Assembly (NCBI RefSeq): GCF_024199005.1
Contig: NZ_JANATA010000019.1
Location: 1-64,000 of the forward strand
Reading direction: 5' to 3'
Source of the DNA: Opacimonas viscosa
Lineage (GTDB): Bacteria > Pseudomonadota > Gammaproteobacteria > Enterobacterales > Alteromonadaceae
DNA: 64,000 nt
The notes under the pieces: generated by a model
What the model was told of the DNA's origin: nothing
Databases searched by the model: none
What the model saw: only the letters and a program-made list of their open reading frames with translations
Made by a program: the position numbers and the translations under genes
In this document: positions 57,330-64,000 of the stretch, piece by piece
Layout: each line of letters begins with the position of its first letter
Position numbering within the stretch: the first letter of the stretch is position 1

Positions 57330-59558
57330 ATGAAAATTAACCAATTATTTGCGCTCGGAGCCGTAGCAGTTGCACTTTCTGGATGTAGCTCTGACGAAAC
57401 AAATACGAATGCCCCAGGTTCCGTTGCTATTTCAGGTACCCCAGTCGCTGGTGAAACCTTGACCGCAACAGTAAGCGATGCAGATGGTGTTGACACGAGT
57501 AATATTGCTTATCAATGGCTAGTCAATAATGTACCGCTAACGGCAGCAACAAGCTCTACTTTTACGCTAACTACGGCACAACGTGGCAATGTTATGCGAG
57601 TGGCGGTTACATACATAGATAATGCAGGAAATCGCGAAAGTACAACTTCTGGTAACACCACTGCCGTACTTGCTAATATCCCTGGCGTTGTCACTTTAGA
57701 AGGTACAACAGTCGAAGGTGAAACACTTACAGCAACCGTTGCTGATGATAACGGTTTACCAGCCGATGTAGCGATAACATGGGCTGCTGATGGTGTAACA
57801 ATACCAGATGCAACAGGCAGTACCTATGTTCTAGCTGCAGCAGATGTGGGTAAGGTTGTTACTGCTATCGCAACGTATACAGATGGTGAAGGTTTTGCAG
57901 AAACGGCGATGTCAGCAGCTACTGCAGTGATTGCTCCACTTGGTACAAATACACCTGCTGAATTTGCAGCGTTAACCACAACCGTTGCCAACAATGCCAG
58001 TACAGCCGTTACTGGTACCGCAACAGTCACAGATGTAGATGACGGTGAAGCAACGTTTGTTGCCCAAACGGACACTACAACAACTTACGGTACTTTTAGC
58101 ATAACTGAAGCTGGCGCTTGGACTTATACGTTAAACACTAGTGATGCGACAGTAGCTGCTTTAGTCGATGGCAATGACTCTGTCAGTGACAGTGTCACTT
58201 TGACATCTGCCGATGGTACTACAGCAACATTCGATATTACTGTAACGGGTGTGACCCCAGCACCAACAGGTAATCAAGCCGCTGTAATTCGTGACCTTAC
58301 CGGCGATGACACAGGTGAATTGCGCTACAGTCTTCCAGAAGCTTTAGCTGCCGGACGTCTAGAAGTCACCTTTACCCGTACTGATGACGATTTAGGCTCA
58401 AAAGATGCCTTTATCTCATTATTCAACTCTGGGAATAATAATGCAGGGAACATCTTAGATTTACGCGTACGTGATGACTCTTATGGAGTTCGTTCACCAA
58501 GTTCTATTGATACTTCAGCAGTGAGCGTTGTACCAGGTCAACTACATACCGTCATCGCTACCTGGGAGTATCCAAATGGCAATACATCAACAGGTTCGTT
58601 CCCAGTCATCAATTTGACTATCGATGGTGTAGCTATTCCTGAATATACTGTATCAGGTAGTGATCCAGTAGACGGTGTAACAACAATTTCATTCCGTTTC
58701 GGTGACAATAGTGGCATTCAACCGGCAGAAGCAAACTTTACCATTAATGAATTTAGTGTTTACAGCGATACAGCAGGCACAGCATTAGTGTTCGCTGATG
58801 ATTTCTCTGGGTTTGCAGCTGGAACTGAATTGGATGCTGAAACAAACGATGCATCACCTTATGCAACGAATACAGAAGATGCTGTCGTAGAAGCATTTGA
58901 TGATGGCAGCGGCGGTTTGGGTAACACTGGTAACAAGTATGCCCGGATAGTTGACACATTAGATAGTGATACAGGTGAATTACGCTATGTATTGCCTGCA
59001 GCCCAAGCAGAAGGGAAAGTAACGTTCTCTTATGCACGTACAGATGATAATGTAGGAAGCACCGATGCGTTCTTCTCATTATTCAACGAATCTAATAGTA
59101 ATTCTGGCAACATTTTAGATCTACGTATCAGAGATGATTCTTATGGTGTTCGCTCACCAAGTTCTATTGATCTTTCTGCATTCACGGTAACACCAGGGAC
59201 TGTCCATACAGTAGAAGCCGCATGGTCATATCCTAATGGAAATACTTCAGAGGGTTCACTCCCTGTGGTGAATCTGACAATTGATGGTGTTGCAGTAGCC
59301 GAGTATACAGTCGCGGATACCGCTCCTACAGGTGGAGTTGCTACTGTATCTTTCCGAATAGGCTCTAATGGTGGTACCACACCTGTAGATGCACAATTCT
59401 GGGTAGATGATTTAAAAATCTATGCAGATGCAGCTGGGACTACATTAGTATTTGAAGATAACTTTGAAGCGTATGCTGAAGACTTTGATCTAAATACAGG
59501 TGCAAATACACCTTACAATGAAAGAACGTCAGAAGCAGTGGTAAAAGTCGAAGAGTAA
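57330..59558 (+). CDS. Large multidomain lipoprotein, candidate surface alginate-binding protein
   Basis: A 742-residue lipoprotein (lipobox LSGC, Cys19). Two Ig-like repeats (about 31-113 and 118-202) share the GETLTATV segment. A VCBS-like domain follows (about 205-307). Then come two copies of an unassigned domain (about 316-522 and 536-739), offset by exactly 220 residues and sharing GNILDLR, RDDSYGVRSPSSID and YPNGNTS. The predicted strands suggest a jellyroll or laminin-G-like fold. It sits 85 bases after the receptor gene, the place of a glycan-binding lipoprotein in Bacteroidetes loci. Binding to alginate is inference. GGTAAAGG precedes the ATG. Confidence 0.8.
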   Translation: MKINQLFALGAVAVALSGCSSDETNTNAPGSVAISGTPVAGETLTATVSDADGVDTSNIAYQWLVNNVPLTAATSSTFTLTTAQRGNVMRVAVTYIDNAGNRESTTSGNTTAVLANIPGVVTLEGTTVEGETLTATVADDNGLPADVAITWAADGVTIPDATGSTYVLAAADVGKVVTAIATYTDGEGFAETAMSAATAVIAPLGTNTPAEFAALTTTVANNASTAVTGTATVTDVDDGEATFVAQTDTTTTYGTFSITEAGAWTYTLNTSDATVAALVDGNDSVSDSVTLTSADGTTATFDITVTGVTPAPTGNQAAVIRDLTGDDTGELRYSLPEALAAGRLEVTFTRTDDDLGSKDAFISLFNSGNNNAGNILDLRVRDDSYGVRSPSSIDTSAVSVVPGQLHTVIATWEYPNGNTSTGSFPVINLTIDGVAIPEYTVSGSDPVDGVTTISFRFGDNSGIQPAEANFTINEFSVYSDTAGTALVFADDFSGFAAGTELDAETNDASPYATNTEDAVVEAFDDGSGGLGNTGNKYARIVDTLDSDTGELRYVLPAAQAEGKVTFSYARTDDNVGSTDAFFSLFNESNSNSGNILDLRIRDDSYGVRSPSSIDLSAFTVTPGTVHTVEAAWSYPNGNTSEGSLPVVNLTIDGVAVAEYTVADTAPTGGVATVSFRIGSNGGTTPVDAQFWVDDLKIYADAAGTTLVFEDNFEAYAEDFDLNTGANTPYNERTSEAVVKVEE
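58275..59546 (+). repeat. Tandem domain duplication in the lipoprotein gene
   Basis: The coding sequence for the two C-terminal domains repeats with a 660-base period. DNA near 58474 and near 59134 is nearly identical across the RDDSYGVRSPSSID codons, indicating a gene-internal duplication that has since diverged. Confidence 0.8.
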
Positions 59559-59604
59559 TTAGACTGTTTACTATTCAATAAAGTACAAAGCGTTTTAATT
59601 AAAT

Positions 59605-59640
59605 ACCCCCGAAAGTTATCAAAACCTTCGGGGGTTTTTT
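59605..59640 (+). terminator. Terminator of the receptor-lipoprotein operon
   Basis: CCCCCGAA (59606-59613) pairs with TTCGGGGG (59627-59634), followed by TTTTTT. It lies 47 bases after the lipoprotein stop. Confidence 0.85.
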
Positions 59641-59775
59641 ATGTATGAATTTTATATCCCTGAAATCAATTAACGAGTGTGTTCCTTGACAAAATATAGG
59701 TTTCAACAAATTCGCACTAATTGAAAGATAGAGTGTAATCACGCTGGGAGCGCTTAGACTTGGGGTTATTTGATA

Positions 59776-59804
59776 TTGACATAAAGAGGTCCTCTTTATG
59801 TCAA
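59776..59804. repeat. 29-base perfect palindrome in a gene-free gap
   Basis: TTGACATAAAGAGG and CCTCTTTATGTCAA are exact complements around a single central T. No T-run follows. The 59559-59952 gap also has the two terminators listed, a short ACCC/GGGT inverted repeat at about 59804-59822, and no gene I can support. The palindrome could be an operator, a transposon remnant or a structured RNA. Confidence 0.6.
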
Positions 59805-59897
59805 CCCATTTTAGAACGGGTCAAGTATATGTTTTCATTAACACTGTCCGAAAAGGTTTGAAAAGCGTCAACGTTATTTAGGACGGGCGACATCGAA

Positions 59898-59935
59898 CAA
59901 AAAAAAGGAGACTATCAATAGTCTCCCTTTTTTTT
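59898..59935 (-). terminator. Bidirectional terminator of the GntR gene
   Basis: GGAGACTAT (59907-59915) and ATAGTCTCC (59918-59926) form a 9-base stem around CA. The flanks are an A-run and a T-run, so it works on both strands; on the minus strand it follows the GntR gene by 27 bases. Confidence 0.9.
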
Positions 59936-59952
59936 GCAAGTAAATTGATGAT

Positions 59953-60684
59953 TTACAAGATGTGCCTCAACGAATACAGATCACGTGTTTGATTAGTGGC
60001 TTTACGAACTTCTTCTAGTGCTCTAGCCTCAGTCGCCTCTATCAACGAATTAATCAAACGATTAAAATGTGCATGCATTGCTGAACGTGCAGCTTGGGAG
60101 TTGCCACTTTTAAGAGCATTAAATATAGCTCTATGTTCTTCTGAGCGGACATAATCTGATTGCTTACAGATGCTTTCATAAGCGGTTTTGATTTCAGGCT
60201 GAGAGTCTCTAATCGCCCAGAATTGCTTGATGGTATTCAGCATTGCATTGTTACGAGTCGCCGCAGATATCAAGTAATGAAAATCTCTATCAGCTTGGTC
60301 TGCATTAATACCCGCCTCCATTGCAACGAGAGTTTGCTCGATTTTATCTAATTCCTCTGGGGTAATCGTTTTCGCGGCTAAAGCAGCAGCCTCACCCTCA
60401 ATCAATGCACGAGCTTGAGTCAACTCAAAAGCACTAATTGCGCTTTCATTAGCAGCGTCTTTTGCTGATTTATTTAAAACATAGACACCTGAGCTTGTTT
60501 TCACTTCCACTAATTGCATGACTTCTAGAGCGATAATAGCCTCGCGTATAGTCGGACGACTAACGCCAAACTTCTCAGCTAATTCTCTTTCAGGTGGTAA
60601 GCGGCTTCCTGGCGCGTATTGTCCAGACTGAATTAATTCTTCAATCTTGTCAGCAATGTTCCAGAACATTCTGCGATTTTTCAT
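59953..60684 (-). CDS. FadR-type GntR transcriptional regulator
   Basis: A 243-residue regulator. The winged-helix domain (about 1-72) has PGSRLPPERELAEKFGVSRP and TIREAIIALEVMQLVEVKTS, and the FCD domain (about 85-225) carries likely metal ligands in ADRDFHYLIS, SEEHRAIFN and MHAHFNRL. The sequence resembles UxuR/ExuR-like uronate regulators. Its place between alginate receptors implies control of this locus by an alginate breakdown product. A palindrome at 60739-60749 suggests autoregulation. Confidence 0.88.
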   Translation of the reverse strand: MKNRRMFWNIADKIEELIQSGQYAPGSRLPPERELAEKFGVSRPTIREAIIALEVMQLVEVKTSSGVYVLNKSAKDAANESAISAFELTQARALIEGEAAALAAKTITPEELDKIEQTLVAMEAGINADQADRDFHYLISAATRNNAMLNTIKQFWAIRDSQPEIKTAYESICKQSDYVRSEEHRAIFNALKSGNSQAARSAMHAHFNRLINSLIEATEARALEEVRKATNQTRDLYSLRHIL

Positions 60685-60738
60685 TTTATTTTGCCTTTAC
60701 AAGCGATGGATTTTTTTATTTATATCTTTTTAATATAC

Positions 60739-60749
60739 ACCAAATTGGT
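60739..60749. promoter_or_regulatory. Candidate GntR operator
   Basis: ACCAAATTGGT is a perfect palindrome with a central A, 55 bases before the GntR start. It contains the TTGGT/ACCAA half-sites expected for the FadR/UxuR subfamily. The adjoining DNA to 60858 is AT-rich with no other feature. Confidence 0.4.
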
Positions 60750-60858
60750 AATAAGATAAAGAATTTAATGGTTATAACAAGATAAATAAAATCATAAATA
60801 TCAACAATTTAAAATTATTTTTTAAATTATATAACGACTAATTATAGAGTTTTTGGTC

Positions 60859-60890
60859 AAAAAAAAAGCAAACCGTTAAGGTTTGCTTTT
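60859..60890 (-). terminator. Terminator of the second TonB-dependent receptor
   Basis: GCAAACC (60868-60874) pairs with GGTTTGC (60880-60886); on the minus strand the stem is followed by nine T. It lies 41 bases after the receptor stop. Confidence 0.88.
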
Positions 60891-60930
60891 AACACTTACA
60901 ATGGGAAATTGTAAATAATGAACTTCGTTA

Positions 60931-63900
60931 TTAGAACTTGTAGTTTGCACCAAAAGTGATACGACGGTCTGCTAAACCTTGGAAGCAAAGTAAAGCGCCT
61001 TCATTAACACAGCTCTGTGTTACACCTTCTTCAGTTAAGTTAACCGCTTCAACACCAAAGTTAAGCTGTTCGCTATACTGATAGTTGATACTTGCATTAA
61101 CTTGACCACGGTCATGTGTAACTACAGGGAAACCTAATGTAGAGTTACGTGTTGCACCAGCAGCTGTATCATCTGTACGGAACGCTTCACGCCATGTATA
61201 ACGAACTCGAGCAGAAATACCATATTTCTCATAGTATGCAGTTAAGTTATATGCATTTTCTGAGAAGTCTAATAAACCTTGAACCGCAGTTACATCAACA
61301 AAGTCAGCATCGTTGTAAACACCGTTAATCGCATTAAAGATATCGATACCACGCTTAGGTGCTTTGTTCTCAAGAGAACCACCTTTGTATTCTTGGATGG
61401 TGTAGTTAGCAATGAAACCGAAACCAGAAGCCCAACCTAAGTCATCTTCAAAGCTTGATAAGTCATACTGAACTGCCATTTCGATACCAGTTTGAGTTGT
61501 TTTCGCTGGGTCGTTAACTTTAGTTTCGAAATCAACACAGATACCTCTTGTACCGATTGGCGCTAAGAAGTCATCACCTTCAGCAACTGGGTTGAAGTAA
61601 CCACCACCCACACAAGCTGGGTCTGAGCTACGGAAACCATTACCGTCTAAAGCAGCACTTTCTAAGTTAGTTACGAATAAATTCGTAATTTCTTTATCAA
61701 AGAAACCAATACTAACAACAGCAGCTTCATCAAAATACCACTCAGCAGATAAATCTAATGTAGTGATTTCTTGTGGCTGTAGACCAGGGTTTCCAATCTC
61801 AACAGAAGAGTTTACGTTTGATGCAAATGATACAGATGTATTCAAATCAGAGAAGTTAGGACGACGAATATCTTGTCCCCAACCTAAACGTAATTGCACA
61901 TCGTCATGAGGCGTAGCAACGATGTTAATACGTGGTAACGTGTAGCTGTAATCTCCAGAAACAGTATTTTGTTGAACACCATCACTGGTTACAGTATTAC
62001 CTGTTGAATCGACATTTGTTTTAATATGTCTTAAACCAAAGTTACCTTGGATATTTTCGAACTCAAAGTTTGCTTGAGCATACAACGCATGGGTTGCTTC
62101 TTCAATGTTAAAGAAAGCAGTTGAAGAGGGCGCTAAGTTTGCAAGATCCGGTGAAGAATCGTGTGCAATTAATGCCGCTTCTAAAGTCTCTAACACATAA
62201 TCAGGGTTACTGAATGATAAATCAGGGTTAACGATTAAGAAGTTACGTAATGCTAACTCACGACCATCTGCATCACCAAAATTACTTGGACCAGCAACTA
62301 ATAGTTCAGAGAATAAAGAACCACTTGGGCTGTCAACCATCTTACTAAAGCCACCAATTCTGTCAGAGATTTGGTTGAACGTACTTTCACGCTTGCTGTA
62401 ACGGTATCCAAAATCAACAGATGTTACAAAAGAATCATCGATGTAATAAGTAAAATCAGTACGTAATGCATCCAAACCATTTTCAGTAGAGTTACGACCT
62501 AAATCAACTTGGTCTAAAACAACGTTAGCAGGATCTAAAAGTTGTTCAACAGTAGGGGCAAATGGTGAATCAAAGTTAATACCAAATGTTAACGCGCCAC
62601 CTGTTAAATCATATATAAATGGAACACTGTTATCATTACTAGTGCTAGATGTAATATTACCATCTGCATCAAGACCGTCTAATGGAGCATTAGGGTTGAT
62701 AAAGTTTAACTGAGTACTTAAGTTAGGGTTAGTTGTTTCAGAGCTAGTTGAAGAAATTTCAAATGATGCTTTTAATTTCTCACCTTGCCATTCACCGCCT
62801 AAACGGAATAATTGGGTATCTGTTAAACGAGCACCAGTATCACTGTTGAAACGCAAGTTAGGATCATCGTCATCTTTAGCAAGATCTGGCTCAATGACAC
62901 CACGAACTGCTGCTTGAATTGAACCTAACTCAACACCGTCAAGTGAACCAAAATTAACCGTTTCAAACTGTGTTGGTAAGTTTTGGTTTAATACAGAACT
63001 TACACCAGAACCTTGTACACGAGTACTGTCTTGACGACGCTCTTGATCGGTTAATACTACGTCAAAGAAGAATTTAGTATTATCATTTGGTGCATATTCA
63101 AAAGAAGTTGAAATGTTTTTTGTATCATATTCAAAGTTTTCAAGTTCTTGGTTTAAGAATTGAATACCTAAGAAATCAAAATCTTGACATACTGGACGAG
63201 AAGTTAACGCTTCTTCGTTACCACCACGGACTACTGTTGCGTTACAGTTTTCAACTAAACTACCATCGCGGTCAACACGTGGACGGAATGAAGTTGCTTC
63301 TTGAGAAGTGATACTACCACTGAAAACAAAACCAAACTTACCGTTATCATTTTCCCAGTTATCACCGAATGCACCAGAGAAACGAGGTTGAACACCATCT
63401 GTAGTTAAGCTGCTGTCTTCACCTTGTACACGAACACTGATAAGTCTCTCATCAAGCTCTAAAGGACGAATTGTTCTTAAGTTAACTGTACCACCAACTG
63501 AACCTTCAATGGTTTTTGCTTCTGGCGCTTTAGTTACTTCTAAGCCAGCAATGATTGAAGCAGATACGTCTTCGAAGCTGATACCACCACGACCAGTACC
63601 TGCACCAACAGTTTCAACACCGTTAATAAGTACATTGTTTGAATTTGAACCACGAATCTGTACGCCTGTACCAACACCTGCAGTACGTGTGATTTGAACA
63701 CCTGTGATGTTCTCTAATACTTCTGCAAGGTTTTGGTCTGGTAATTTACCAATATCTTCTGCATTGATAACTTCAACCAGGTTCATTGAAGAACGTTTTT
63801 CGTTCAATGCACTTGTCAATGAACCACGGATACCAGATACCTGAATAACCTCAACGGCTTCTTCAGCTCTCGCATTGTCTTGAGCAAGTACAGGTGTACT

Positions 63901-63960
63901 TACATTAATAGCAGTAGCTGATAAGACAGCTAAAGATATTTTAGATAACTTATGTTTCAT
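60931..63960 (-). CDS. Second TonB-dependent receptor
   Basis: A 1009-residue outer-membrane receptor with a signal peptide ending PVLAQ, a possible TonB box (VEVIQVSGIR) and the typical plug start GSLTSALNEKRSSMNLVEVI then GKLPDQNLAEVLENITGVQI. The barrel ends RITFGANYKF with the usual terminal Phe. The type is common in marine Alteromonadales for glycan import. It shares only low similarity with the first receptor, so the two may take different oligomers. AAGGA precedes the start. The promoter lies at or beyond the window's right end, where GTTAAC occurs at 63986-63991. Confidence 0.9.
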   Translation of the reverse strand: MKHKLSKISLAVLSATAINVSTPVLAQDNARAEEAVEVIQVSGIRGSLTSALNEKRSSMNLVEVINAEDIGKLPDQNLAEVLENITGVQITRTAGVGTGVQIRGSNSNNVLINGVETVGAGTGRGGISFEDVSASIIAGLEVTKAPEAKTIEGSVGGTVNLRTIRPLELDERLISVRVQGEDSSLTTDGVQPRFSGAFGDNWENDNGKFGFVFSGSITSQEATSFRPRVDRDGSLVENCNATVVRGGNEEALTSRPVCQDFDFLGIQFLNQELENFEYDTKNISTSFEYAPNDNTKFFFDVVLTDQERRQDSTRVQGSGVSSVLNQNLPTQFETVNFGSLDGVELGSIQAAVRGVIEPDLAKDDDDPNLRFNSDTGARLTDTQLFRLGGEWQGEKLKASFEISSTSSETTNPNLSTQLNFINPNAPLDGLDADGNITSSTSNDNSVPFIYDLTGGALTFGINFDSPFAPTVEQLLDPANVVLDQVDLGRNSTENGLDALRTDFTYYIDDSFVTSVDFGYRYSKRESTFNQISDRIGGFSKMVDSPSGSLFSELLVAGPSNFGDADGRELALRNFLIVNPDLSFSNPDYVLETLEAALIAHDSSPDLANLAPSSTAFFNIEEATHALYAQANFEFENIQGNFGLRHIKTNVDSTGNTVTSDGVQQNTVSGDYSYTLPRINIVATPHDDVQLRLGWGQDIRRPNFSDLNTSVSFASNVNSSVEIGNPGLQPQEITTLDLSAEWYFDEAAVVSIGFFDKEITNLFVTNLESAALDGNGFRSSDPACVGGGYFNPVAEGDDFLAPIGTRGICVDFETKVNDPAKTTQTGIEMAVQYDLSSFEDDLGWASGFGFIANYTIQEYKGGSLENKAPKRGIDIFNAINGVYNDADFVDVTAVQGLLDFSENAYNLTAYYEKYGISARVRYTWREAFRTDDTAAGATRNSTLGFPVVTHDRGQVNASINYQYSEQLNFGVEAVNLTEEGVTQSCVNEGALLCFQGLADRRITFGANYKF

Positions 63961-64000
63961 GTGTGTTCCTTTGTTTTCTATTGTGTTAACAATGCAAACT

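Noticed and set aside
58753-59079. 108-codon minus-strand frame in the lipoprotein gene
   Set aside because: Its low-complexity product rich in His, Leu and Gln is the antisense of repetitive coding sequence.

Overview
The window looks like a chromosomal segment from a marine gammaproteobacterium of the Alteromonadales, in the Alteromonas/Paraglaciecola/Catenovulum neighbourhood. The evidence is AT-rich DNA by eye, Escherichia coli-like housekeeping gene order (kdsD-kdsC-lptCAB-rpoN-hpf-ptsN-rapZ-npr and mlaFEDCB-ibaG-murA), Alteromonad/Vibrio/Shewanella-type conserved families (TIGR03899, TIGR04219, DUF2333, CLCA_X), and an alginate-use locus with very large TonB-dependent receptors. Genus placement is inference. 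No tRNA, rRNA gene body, CRISPR array or intact insertion sequence was seen.

Layout. 1-286: a stringent, rRNA-type promoter points left out of the window. 287-8126: membrane-anchored RRM protein, trmA, fabR divergent from a fatty-acid desaturase with a clear palindromic operator between them, sthA, a GGDEF-EAL protein, and a TIGR03899 protein. 8214-12470: cysJIH operon for sulfate assimilation. 12594-17137: TIGR04219 outer-membrane protein with DUF2333, then a pspA-pspC-membrane protein cluster with a good sigma-54 promoter but no pspF beside it, and several small unknown genes, including an unlisted 49-residue membrane peptide. 17381-28000: dusA, yihG, an MscM/YbdG channel, a yggN-like gene, a yeeZ-like gene, a sodium symporter, an SDR, a DCC thiol oxidoreductase, msrA and mgtE.

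28107-35973 (minus): npr, rapZ, ptsN, hpf, rpoN, lptB, lptA, lptC, kdsC, kdsD, yrbG; this links lipopolysaccharide export, Kdo synthesis, sigma-54 and the nitrogen PTS. 36278-40882 (plus): mlaFEDCB phospholipid transport, ibaG and murA. 40916-51459: a beta-propeller-like lipoprotein divergent from a PhoD-like phosphatase, fldB, an LPD1/CLCA_X protein, a solitary exbD, a CheW-like protein, trmN, an NAD-binding protein, an S9 peptidase and a bile-acid-type symporter.

51496-63960 is the accessory highlight, an alginate-utilisation locus. Two PL7 alginate lyases (one lipoprotein with an F5/8-type C domain, one secreted or periplasmic) are divergent from a TonB-dependent receptor followed by a large lipoprotein. 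That lipoprotein has two Ig-like repeats, a VCBS-like domain and a tandem pair of about 205-residue domains that I cannot assign. A FadR-type GntR regulator and a second TonB-dependent receptor follow. The proposed model is: surface lyases cut alginate, the lipoprotein holds the glycan at the surface, the receptors import oligomers, and the GntR protein senses a breakdown product. The unassigned tandem domain is the best candidate for something undescribed. The downstream cytoplasmic enzymes for unsaturated uronates are not in the window and may lie beyond its right edge.
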